In this document: positions 10,631 to 17,978 of the stretch, piece by piece
Layout: each line of letters starts with the position of its first letter
Numbering within the stretch: the stretch's first letter is position 1
From: Microbacteriaceae bacterium
GTDB taxonomy: Bacteria > Actinomycetota > Actinomycetes > Actinomycetales > Microbacteriaceae
DNA length: 32,073 bases
NCBI GenBank assembly: GCA_947453465.1
Contig: CANGGL010000015.1
Coordinates: forward strand, 1 to 32,073
Reading direction: 5' to 3'
Translations under genes and position numbers: made by a program
The notes under the pieces: generated by a model
Told to the model about the DNA's origin: nothing
Databases searched by the model: none
What the model saw: the letters and a program-made list of their open reading frames with translations, nothing else

Positions 10631-11128
10631 ATGAACTTTGATCACCTATTCGAGGACCTCGAGGCGCAGTTTGAAGCGGGCCTGGCCACCGAGCAAGCGT
10701 CGCTTGGCCTATCGACCAAAAAGTTGGCTCAAGTTGATCTCCTGGACGGCTCCAGTAGGGTTTTCGTGGCCCCGGTGCTGGGTTTCGATTTTATTGCCGG
10801 CTTGCTAATCGGCGAGGTTGCTTGGCAGCTTGTGCCATTTGTGGCGTTTGTTCGCCTAACCTTTCTAGATTCGGAATCTTCTGGTCTTCCGCCGCTCCGG
10901 CGACTTGATCTGGGTCTCATCGGTTTTCTTGAGCGGTTGCCCAGACCGGCGCATCTCAAGTGGAGGTTACTTGCTTCTGATCAAATTCGTCTCGGTCAGC
11001 TCATCGAGCTAGAAGGTAACTTATTGGCTCTCCAGGTTTCTGGCTCCCCGGAGGTGACTTTTCACCCGGTGGCTGCGTTCCAGAGCCTAGAAGTCATGGC
11101 TGTGGAAAACTTGGGCGAAGACTTTTGA
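10631..11128 (+). CDS. Conserved hypothetical protein
   Basis: ORF with typical codon composition between the Rv3235-like and SAF-domain genes; start MNFDHL preferred over upstream GTG 10613. Confidence 0.65.
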   Translation: MNFDHLFEDLEAQFEAGLATEQASLGLSTKKLAQVDLLDGSSRVFVAPVLGFDFIAGLLIGEVAWQLVPFVAFVRLTFLDSESSGLPPLRRLDLGLIGFLERLPRPAHLKWRLLASDQIRLGQLIELEGNLLALQVSGSPEVTFHPVAAFQSLEVMAVENLGEDF

Positions 11129-11147
11129 CTACCAGCAAACTCTGAGC

Positions 11148-11777
11148 ATGGTTGAAAAGTTGAAGCGCCTACGGGCCCCGCAAAATAATCGCCGGCGCAA
11201 GTTGGTGCTCGGTTTAGCTTTAGTAACGGCATCAACCGCCGGGGTCACGGCGATTATTCAGTTCAATAACCACACGTCAACTTTTGTGATTGCGGCCAAC
11301 GATGTTTCCAGCGGCTCGGAAGTGTCAGCAAACGCGGTGAGTACTGCGGAGTTGAATTTGGGAAACTCCGCTGCCCTGTACCTGAAGCCCGGGGAGTTGC
11401 CGGTCGGAAGTTACCTGTTGTTTTCAGTCGCCAAGGGCCAGTTGATCCCAAAGGCGTTCGTAGCCACAAAAATCCTGGATGAGCGGGTGCCGGTAGTGAT
11501 CAGTTCGGTTATGCCGCTACCTAGCGGGTTGAAAGCTGGCGATTCGGTGGACATCTGGACCTCAACCCTGACCGACAAAAACCTCTTCGCGCCACCGATC
11601 GAGTTGGTCTTGAACGCAGAGGTCACGAACGTGAGAGAGCCGACCGGAATGTTTGCTAACCAACAGCCCGAGGTTCAAGCGCTGGTTCCGGTCGAGTCAG
11701 TCGCCCCAATCCTCGACGCGATTGCCTCTAAAGACGCTCTTTCACTCGTGCTGAGGAGAAACCTTGGCAATGATTGA
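11148..11777 (+). CDS. SAF-domain (CpaB/FlgA-like) membrane-anchored protein
   Basis: One N-terminal TM segment followed by a SAF-like region (VIAANDVSSGSEVSANAVSTAEL...LPVGSYLLFSVAKGQLI). Confidence 0.8.
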   Translation: MVEKLKRLRAPQNNRRRKLVLGLALVTASTAGVTAIIQFNNHTSTFVIAANDVSSGSEVSANAVSTAELNLGNSAALYLKPGELPVGSYLLFSVAKGQLIPKAFVATKILDERVPVVISSVMPLPSGLKAGDSVDIWTSTLTDKNLFAPPIELVLNAEVTNVREPTGMFANQQPEVQALVPVESVAPILDAIASKDALSLVLRRNLGND

Positions 11778-12675
11778 TCTCTTCAAGAGGCCTAAGAGCG
11801 GGGTATCGCGGGCGCCTGAGAGTGGACTCTCAGATAGCCTCCGGCGTGCAGTCTCGATCTGCGTTTGGGGTCCGACCGGTTCCACCGGAAAATCTACGTT
11901 GGCGGCCAATCTGGGCTGCGAGCTTGCCTTAGCCGGCCACAAGGTTCTAATCGTTGATTTCGACACCTACTCGCCGAGTCAGGCAGTGATGTTTGGCATT
12001 ACCGACGGACCGCCCGGGCTTGCGGCGGCATGTCGACTTGTCGGCCAGGGGAGGTTAGATGAGGAGCAATTGAATCGGCTAAGTACCTCTTTCGAAGCAG
12101 GTGCTGGGCAACTAAGTCTGCTTTCCGGTTTGAGCTCGCCGGGGCGTTGGCCAGAGGTCAGCCCAGACAAGATTCAGGGCTTGCTCGAGGCGGCATCCCC
12201 GCTCTTTGATTTCGTGGTTTGCGATGTTGCTTCGGCTTTGGAAGAGGGTGTGCGTCAGCTCGGCGGCGTAATTGAGCGAAATTGCGCGAGTCGGGCGCTA
12301 CTGCAGAACTGCGACAAAACATTGGCGGTAGTGGGCGCCGACGCCGTTTCGATTCAACGGTACCTATCCAGTCATTCTTCGCTAACCGAATTAGCCAAGG
12401 AGCCGCTGCTGCTGGTCAATAGGTTGCGGCAGGCAGCTCTCGGGTCAAATCCCAAACAGCAGATCTCTGATGCGCTAGCTCAGTTTGCCAACCAGGAGGT
12501 GGATTGGTTTATCCCCAATGATCCGGAGTCGTGCGACCAGGCGGCACAGGAGTCGGTGCCTCTGGCGATGATGAAGCGTTCCTCGCCGGCACGCCAGGCA
12601 ATAGCTCAGGTGGCCCGCCTGAAGTTCATTGGTCAAGAAGGCAACCTGCAGAGGCGCGTGGCTAAACTCGTTTAA
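11764..12675 (+). CDS. CpaE/MinD/ParA-like P-loop ATPase
   Basis: VWGPTGSTGKSTLAANLGCELALAGHKVLIVDFDTYSPS; overlaps the end of the SAF gene. Confidence 0.85.
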   Translation: MAMIDLFKRPKSGVSRAPESGLSDSLRRAVSICVWGPTGSTGKSTLAANLGCELALAGHKVLIVDFDTYSPSQAVMFGITDGPPGLAAACRLVGQGRLDEEQLNRLSTSFEAGAGQLSLLSGLSSPGRWPEVSPDKIQGLLEAASPLFDFVVCDVASALEEGVRQLGGVIERNCASRALLQNCDKTLAVVGADAVSIQRYLSSHSSLTELAKEPLLLVNRLRQAALGSNPKQQISDALAQFANQEVDWFIPNDPESCDQAAQESVPLAMMKRSSPARQAIAQVARLKFIGQEGNLQRRVAKLV

Positions 12676-14151
12676 GTGTCGACACTTAGTGATCTCTTCA
12701 AACAGCATGGCAAGGCCAGCAACGCCGATATCGAGTGGTTGCACCTACTGCTTTCAGATTGGCAACTAGTTGCCGACTTGGTCTTTGCCGACCTGGTGCT
12801 GTGGATTCCAACCAACGATGGCTCTTTCGTAGCCGCCGGGCATGCCAGGCCTTCAAGTGCCGCAACAATTTTTTACCGAGACATCTCGGGTGAGCCAGTG
12901 CGCAAAGAGTGGGCTGGGACCATCGGCCAGGCCTTTACCACCGGCCTCTCGCAGCACCTGGGTGCCCCTGACACCTATGACGGCCTCCTAACCAGGTTCA
13001 GTGCCATTCCGGTTCGTAGACGCCTCTCAACCAAGTCTGAGGAGGTCGCTGAGAAGCCCATCGCCGTCGTGACCCGTCACACCAACCTCGCCGAGGCTAA
13101 GGCGCCCAACAAGCTGCAATTGAACTACCTAAACTGCGGCAACTATTTGCTCGACATGATGGCCGATGGCACGTACCCAGATTTCTCCAACCCAACCGGC
13201 CCTCGCCGAGGGGCGCCGCGAGCCAACGATGGGCTGTTGCGGCTCGACGTGGATGGCGTGGTCGAATTCGCCAGCCCAAACGGCCTCTCGGCTTTCAACC
13301 GGCTCGGCATCATTGGCGAGCTAGAGGGGGAGACCTTGGCCGTTGCCGCCGCCCCGGTCCTGAAATCGCGGATGAGTGTGGATGAGTCATTGCCGCTAGT
13401 CCTCACGGGGCGCGCGCCTTGGCGCACCGACATGGAATCTCGCAACGTGACGCTAACCGTGCGTGCCATCCCGCTTCGTCAGGGCGGTCAGCGCACCGGA
13501 GCCATCGTTCTCTGTAGAGATGTGACCGAACTACGGCGCCAAGAGCGAGAACTCATCACCAAGGACGCAACCATCCGTGAAATTCATCACCGGGTGAAGA
13601 ACAACCTGCAGACGGTGGCAAGCCTCCTGCGCATTCAAGCGCGAAGAAGCAAAAGCGAAGAGACTCGGGAGTCGCTGAATCAAGCTATGCGCCGAGTTTC
13701 TGCGATTGCTTTGGTCCACGACACTCTCTCGGAGGGCCTAAACCAGGATGTGAATTTTGATGAGGTCTTTGACCGAGTCTTGATGTTGGCAACCGAGGTT
13801 GCCTCGAGCATCGGCACATCGGTGCGAACCCTGATTGATGGCAAGTTTGGCCAGCTGAAGAGCGATATGGCCACACCGCTGGCAGTGGCGTTAACCGAGA
13901 TCGTGACCAACGCGGTCGAGCATGGGCTTGCGGAGCGAAGCGGCGTGGTTGCCGTAAATGCGGAGCGTAAACAAAAACAACTGCTGATTACGGTTTCAGA
14001 TAACGGCAAGGGGCTCACCGATGGCAAGGTCGGCGCAGGTCTCGGCACTCAGATCATTCGCACCTTGATCGAGGGCGAGCTCCGCGGCACCATCCACTGG
14101 TCATCGCCTCACGAGGGTGGCACGCGAGTTGCCATCGCCCTGCCGCTCTAA
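12676..14151 (+). CDS. pdtaS: PdtaS-like sensor histidine kinase (GAF/PAS, HisKA_2, HATPase)
   Basis: EIHHRVKNNLQTVASLLRIQARRSKSEETRESLNQAMRRVSAIALVHDTLSEG is the HisKA_2 signature; GTG start abuts upstream TAA; synteny with whiB1. Confidence 0.9.
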   Translation: MSTLSDLFKQHGKASNADIEWLHLLLSDWQLVADLVFADLVLWIPTNDGSFVAAGHARPSSAATIFYRDISGEPVRKEWAGTIGQAFTTGLSQHLGAPDTYDGLLTRFSAIPVRRRLSTKSEEVAEKPIAVVTRHTNLAEAKAPNKLQLNYLNCGNYLLDMMADGTYPDFSNPTGPRRGAPRANDGLLRLDVDGVVEFASPNGLSAFNRLGIIGELEGETLAVAAAPVLKSRMSVDESLPLVLTGRAPWRTDMESRNVTLTVRAIPLRQGGQRTGAIVLCRDVTELRRQERELITKDATIREIHHRVKNNLQTVASLLRIQARRSKSEETRESLNQAMRRVSAIALVHDTLSEGLNQDVNFDEVFDRVLMLATEVASSIGTSVRTLIDGKFGQLKSDMATPLAVALTEIVTNAVEHGLAERSGVVAVNAERKQKQLLITVSDNGKGLTDGKVGAGLGTQIIRTLIEGELRGTIHWSSPHEGGTRVAIALPL

Positions 14152-14164
14152 ACCTCCAGGTATG

Positions 14165-14198
14165 AAAAAAGCCTCGACCAAAATGGCCGAGGCTTTTT
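14165..14198. terminator. Bidirectional rho-independent terminator between pdtaS and whiB1
   Basis: AAAAAAGCCTCG-accaaaatggc-CGAGGCTTTTT: GC-rich stem flanked by A-tract and T-tract between convergent genes. Confidence 0.9.
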
Positions 14199-14208
14199 CA
14201 AAAGTTTG

Positions 14209-14463
14209 TTAGCTCGCGCGACGCGCACGAGCATATTTGCGCTTGAGCGACTTACGCTCATCTTCGCTTAGGCCACCCCAAACGCCGGTGTCCTGGTTTT
14301 CCTTGATTGCATATTCGAGGCAGTGGGTTGAAACTCCGCACTCGCGGCAAACAGATTTTGCCTGGTCGATCTGGTCAACAGCTGGGCCGGTGTTACCGAC
14401 TGGGAAGAATAGCTCTGGGTCTTCGGTGAGGCATCGAGCTTCGTTCAGCCACTGCATGTCCAT
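14209..14463 (-). CDS. whiB1: WhiB-family iron-sulfur transcription factor (WhiB1-like)
   Basis: Four cysteines (C..CxxC..C: ARCLTED, VCRECG, HCLEY), GVWGGLSEDERKSLKR turn, basic tail; next to pdtaS as in mycobacteria. Confidence 0.93.
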   Translation of the reverse strand: MDMQWLNEARCLTEDPELFFPVGNTGPAVDQIDQAKSVCRECGVSTHCLEYAIKENQDTGVWGGLSEDERKSLKRKYARARRAS

Positions 14464-14664
14464 AAGTGCCGTTATTCCTTTGTCTTGGTGTTTCGGTGAG
14501 CTTCAGCGCTCGTGCCAAATGGCACAGAAGAAAGACATCTGAAAAAAGATTTCTTCGGATGGGCGATTCACTCAAAAGAGCGATTTACCGCGAACTTTCC
14601 TGAGAAAATCGTTTCACAGAGTGAACGGTTTGGCAAGACCCAAAATCGCGAGACAAAAAATGGG

Positions 14665-15081
14665 ATGTGCTTGAAGATGGCAGCAAAAGTGGTTCGACCG
14701 ATCGGTCTAAAGCTGGTCATCGCGATTCTCGGCGTTGAGTTCGCTTTCCTGGTTGGCCTAGATGTTACCTATGTCGTGGCCACCTTGTCAGGTGAAGTCA
14801 AAAGCCTGCCAACGATGCTGGCGCTGGCGGGTCTCGGGCTAGTTCTGGCAGTCTGGCTCGGCTTCACGCTAAGTGCGCTATACGCCGGGCGTCGCTGGTC
14901 TAGAAACAGCGCAATTTTTTGGCAGCTCATGCAACTAACCGTGGCCTGGGGTAGTTTCACCGGTCAATTCGCCAATTTTGCGATCGGCATCGGTTTGATC
15001 GTTCCTTCGGTTGCGGTCATCGCACTGCTGTTTACCAAGCCAGTCTTTGATGCAACGCAGGGTGAAATCCCCAGCGAATAG
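14665..15081 (+). CDS. Small integral membrane protein (about four TM segments)
   Basis: Hydrophobic segments LVIAILGVEFAFLVGLDV, TMLALAGLGLVLAVWLGF, GIGLIVPSVAVIALLF; start ATG 14665 or 14677 preferred over track start 14512 because the extension is polar and unlike coding sequence. Confidence 0.7.
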   Translation: MCLKMAAKVVRPIGLKLVIAILGVEFAFLVGLDVTYVVATLSGEVKSLPTMLALAGLGLVLAVWLGFTLSALYAGRRWSRNSAIFWQLMQLTVAWGSFTGQFANFAIGIGLIVPSVAVIALLFTKPVFDATQGEIPSE

Positions 15082-15100
15082 CTGAAATCCCCAGCGAAAA
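15061..15100. repeat. 20-bp near-perfect tandem duplication across the stop codon of the membrane protein
   Basis: ggTGAAATCCCCAGCGAAta | gcTGAAATCCCCAGCGAAaa; the 16-bp core is identical in both copies. Confidence 0.9.
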
Positions 15101-15110
15101 GGCAGGTGCT

Positions 15111-15584
15111 CTAGATGTCGAGAAGCTTGCGCACCATGGCAACATGGCCAGTGGCTTTGACGTTGTAAAGCGCCAATTGAATGATGCCGGCTTCGTCAAC
15201 CGCAAAGGTCGAGCGCAGGACGCCCTGGTAGACGCGGCCATAGAGGCTCTTGGTGCCGTAGGCGCCAAAAGCCTTGTGAACCGAGAGGTCTGGGTCGCTC
15301 AATAGCGGAAAGTTCAGAGTTTGCTCAGTCTGGAATTTCTTGAGCTTGTTGATTGGGTCTGGAGAAATACCCAAAACCGTGTAACCGGCCGCCTTCAGCG
15401 GGTTTAGGTTGTCGTTAAAGTCACAGGCTTCCTTGGTGCATCCCGGGGTTGAAGCGGCGGGATAGAAGTAGATGATTACCTTGTGGCCCTTGAAGTCAAC
15501 AAGCGAAACCTGCTTGCCGTCCTGGTCGAGAATCTCGAAGTTGGGAGCCTTGGCTCCGGCGACTAATTTTTCTCCGTCTGACAT
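15111..15584 (-). CDS. bcp: Thioredoxin-dependent peroxiredoxin, Bcp/PrxQ type
   Basis: VIIYFYPAASTPGCTKEACDFNDN catalytic motif; 157 aa. Confidence 0.95.
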   Translation of the reverse strand: MSDGEKLVAGAKAPNFEILDQDGKQVSLVDFKGHKVIIYFYPAASTPGCTKEACDFNDNLNPLKAAGYTVLGISPDPINKLKKFQTEQTLNFPLLSDPDLSVHKAFGAYGTKSLYGRVYQGVLRSTFAVDEAGIIQLALYNVKATGHVAMVRKLLDI

Positions 15585-15642
15585 GTTTATGAGTCTAGGC
15601 GAATATGCTAGGCTTTTCTCTCGTTGCGGTTCTCTGCAGCAC

Positions 15643-15715
15643 GCACCTCTAGCTCAATCGGCAGAGCAACTGACTCTTAATCAGTGGGTTCTCGGTTCAA
15701 GTCCGAGGGGGTGCA
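15643..15715 (+). tRNA. tRNA-Lys (anticodon CUU)
   Basis: 7-bp acceptor GCACCTC/GGGGTGC, D-arm GCTC...GAGC, anticodon arm ACTGA-CTCTTAA-TCAGT, T-arm CTCGG-TTCAAGT-CCGAG; no genomically encoded CCA. Confidence 0.97.
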
Positions 15716-15722
15716 CAAATCA

Positions 15723-15748
15723 AAGACTCACTTCGGTGGGTCTTTTTT
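15723..15748 (+). terminator. Rho-independent terminator after tRNA-Lys
   Basis: AAGACTCAC-TTCG-GTGGGTCTT followed by T-tract; UUCG tetraloop. Confidence 0.9.
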
Positions 15749-15790
15749 GTTTGCCGGAATACCCCGGTTGAACCGAGCGTTGTTCCATAG

Positions 15791-16975
15791 ATGACCGAGA
15801 CCATCGATTTAGCAGCAACTGCCGACGAAATTCTTGAGAAACACTTTGTCGGCCTGCATTCTGGTGGCGGCAAGAGTTCAATTGAGGGTGGCCAAACGGC
15901 TGCGAATCAAGCGCTGGCAAATCTAGATATTCGTCGTTATGCCTCGGACCGCTCCGAGGTCCTTCCGCTGAGCCGCCGCGGTGCAACTGTCCTTTCTCCT
16001 TATATCCGTCACAATCTGCTGACTTTGCAAGAGGTCTGGGATGCCGTCAAGGATGCTCCGGCCAACGATCGTGAGAAGTTCCGCGATGAACTTCTATGGC
16101 AGGAATACGCGCGCCACTTATACGGCCGAATCGGCGAGCACTTCTTCGATAACCTGCGCTTTCAGCAAAATCGAGACAGCCCTGGTGATGGTTGGAATCG
16201 AGACATGTCTTGTATCAATCTGGTTGTCGGCGAGCTCGAGGTGGACGGTTGGCTGGTCAACCAAACTCGCATGTGGCTGGCCTCCCACTGGACAGTTCGA
16301 AATGGCAAGGGTTGGCTTCACGGACAAGAGCGCATGTATCAGAACCTCCTGGATGGCTCTAGAGCCGCAAACCTGCTGGGCTGGCAGTGGACGGTCGGGT
16401 CGGCGGGCAAGCCATACGGGTTTGCACGATGGCAGGTTGAGAAGCGTGCACCTGGGGTCTGTTTCAAGTGCCCGCTCAAGAAGAATTGCCCGATCGATGG
16501 TTTCCCGGCTGAAATCGAACTGCCGCCCACCGAGAAGCTCACTTTGCTCGAGTCTGACCCGAATCTTGCTTCGACCACCGGGCCGCTGGTCACCACCAAA
16601 ACGCGCACTCCTCGAGAAGTCTTGATTACTGTCGACTCGCTTGGCGATAAAGACCCGGCTATGGCGGCTAACCCCGAACTCCCTGTGGTCTTCGTCTTCA
16701 ACCGCGATGCTCTGGGTAAATTGCAGCTATCGTCCAAGCGACTGCATTTCTACATCGAGACTTTGAAAGACCTCTCCACGCGCCGCGATCTTACGGTCCT
16801 GCTGGGCAGTCCTTACGACTATGCCAAGTCACGCGATGTTGCCGTGACTTTTGCCCCGGTACCGAGCTTCAAAAAGTTTGAAAATCTGGCCGAACTGCAC
16901 CCGTATCAATGGCTCCGAACCCCGCATGCCAAGAACGTTCAGTCGTTCAGCGCCTGGCGCCGAAGCATCCACTAA
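15791..16975 (+). CDS. Photolyase/cryptochrome-superfamily protein with swapped domain order and a CryB/FeS-BCP-like four-cysteine set
   Basis: N-terminal FAD-domain motifs LSPYIRHNLLTLQEVW, KFRDELLWQEYARHLY, DGWLVNQTRMWLASHW, ANLLGWQWTVGSAGKPY; CxxCx5CP at 224-233; C-terminal REVLITVDSLGDKDPAMAANPELPVVFVFN...SSKRLHFYIETLKDLSTRRDLTVLLGSP resembles the photolyase N-terminal alpha/beta domain. Confidence 0.88.
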   Translation: MTETIDLAATADEILEKHFVGLHSGGGKSSIEGGQTAANQALANLDIRRYASDRSEVLPLSRRGATVLSPYIRHNLLTLQEVWDAVKDAPANDREKFRDELLWQEYARHLYGRIGEHFFDNLRFQQNRDSPGDGWNRDMSCINLVVGELEVDGWLVNQTRMWLASHWTVRNGKGWLHGQERMYQNLLDGSRAANLLGWQWTVGSAGKPYGFARWQVEKRAPGVCFKCPLKKNCPIDGFPAEIELPPTEKLTLLESDPNLASTTGPLVTTKTRTPREVLITVDSLGDKDPAMAANPELPVVFVFNRDALGKLQLSSKRLHFYIETLKDLSTRRDLTVLLGSPYDYAKSRDVAVTFAPVPSFKKFENLAELHPYQWLRTPHAKNVQSFSAWRRSIH

Positions 16976-16989
16976 AGAGGTCTTGGCGC

Positions 16990-17277
16990 CTAGGCGCCTA
17001 GCCGAATTTCAACCTCAAGCAGCTGATCCACGTCTAGCTTCAGAGGAAGACGCACCGCATTTTTAAGGGGCAGCACATAGGTGCCATCTTTAGCAAACAT
17101 CGAGGTCTTGAATTCAATGCCACGGATGGTCGCGACCGCCGGAATCATGCCCCAGCCATACGAGAGAACTTGGACTGCCGCCCGAATCTGGTCGGCTTGC
17201 TCGGTCGGAACACTGACGAAGTAAAACGGCGCGGGTCCCCGCCACTCCCAGACGCGACCGCTGAAAGAAAAATTCAT
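16990..17277 (-). CDS. DUF1905 domain protein
   Basis: FSGRVWEWRGPAPFYFVSVPTEQADQIRA...GWGMIPAVATIRGIEFKTSMFAKDGTYVLPLKNAVR matches the family pattern. Confidence 0.85.
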   Translation of the reverse strand: MNFSFSGRVWEWRGPAPFYFVSVPTEQADQIRAAVQVLSYGWGMIPAVATIRGIEFKTSMFAKDGTYVLPLKNAVRLPLKLDVDQLLEVEIRLGA

Positions 17278-17541
17278 TTATTGTTCGATGAAGTCTTGAA
17301 TGATAATTTTCTTCATCTTGCGCAAGGCTGCCCAGGCATATGCAGACTTGGCTGGGTTGGTGCTGACGATGAACTCGTGGCCATGGATGGAGAACTCTGA
17401 GGTCATCAATTTGCCGTCTGCCTCCGGGCGCCCCGAGCTGTGCAGCACGAAGTTGGCAAAGGTAGCCGCATAGAACTCAAGGGCTTCGCCTAGGTTTCCG
17501 TCGAACCAAAGAAAGGTTTTTAGCGTCGTTGGCTTTGTCAT
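17278..17541 (-). CDS. Short VOC/PhnB-like (glyoxalase superfamily) protein
   Basis: LKTFLWFDGNLGEALEFYAATF...GKLMTSEFSIHGHEFIVSTN; only 87 aa; TAA directly precedes the DUF1905 ATG. Confidence 0.75.
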   Translation of the reverse strand: MTKPTTLKTFLWFDGNLGEALEFYAATFANFVLHSSGRPEADGKLMTSEFSIHGHEFIVSTNPAKSAYAWAALRKMKKIIIQDFIEQ

Positions 17542-17589
17542 TCCACCAGCCTAGACCGGAGCTGCCCTGAAGGTGAATAGTCTTTATTC

Positions 17590-17928
17590 ATGTCTATGTT
17601 CGAACCCAACTCGCATCATCAAGAGTTCAACAAGCGCGATGAAAAGTATGACGAGTACCGGCGTGGGCATGAGCTAATCGCCAAGAATCTGGCCGACCTG
17701 CTTCGTGCCGGCAAAGAGATTTCGGACCCAGATGTGCAGCACTGGATAGGCAAGCACCATGAGTTCGTTTGTCAGTTTTGGACGCCCAATCAAATTGCCT
17801 ACAAGTCGTTGGCGCTGACGTACGTCATGGATCCGGCGTTCAACGCAACCTACGAAGCTTTCGAACCGGGTCTAGCTAAATATATTCAAACCGCAATCAA
17901 TGTCTGGGCGAACGCCAATCTGAAGTAA
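17590..17928 (+). CDS. Standalone TipAS-like antibiotic-recognition domain protein
   Basis: DPDVQHWIGKHHEFVCQFW.P...YKSLALTYVMDPAFNATYEAFEPGLAKYIQTAI matches the TipAS pattern; no MerR DNA-binding domain. Confidence 0.8.
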   Translation: MSMFEPNSHHQEFNKRDEKYDEYRRGHELIAKNLADLLRAGKEISDPDVQHWIGKHHEFVCQFWTPNQIAYKSLALTYVMDPAFNATYEAFEPGLAKYIQTAINVWANANLK

Positions 17929-17978
17929 TTCGGGGGAGCGGGCTTTGGCAGTCGGTCGAGGCGAGCAGCGCCAAGAGG

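Noticed and set aside
14512-14664. N-terminal extension of the 189-aa ORF
   Set aside because: Polar, non-conserved-looking sequence containing palindromes of the whiB1 upstream region; internal ATG 14665/14677 gives a sensible membrane protein.
16041-16625. 194-aa + strand ORF inside the photolyase-like gene
   Set aside because: Alternate frame, Ser/Arg-rich, no family; the 394-aa frame carries clear conserved motifs.
16985-16998. Perfect 14-bp palindrome GGCGCCTAGGCGCC at convergent gene ends
   Set aside because: Consists of two GGCGCC units overlapping a stop codon; no T-tract, too little support to call a terminator or site.
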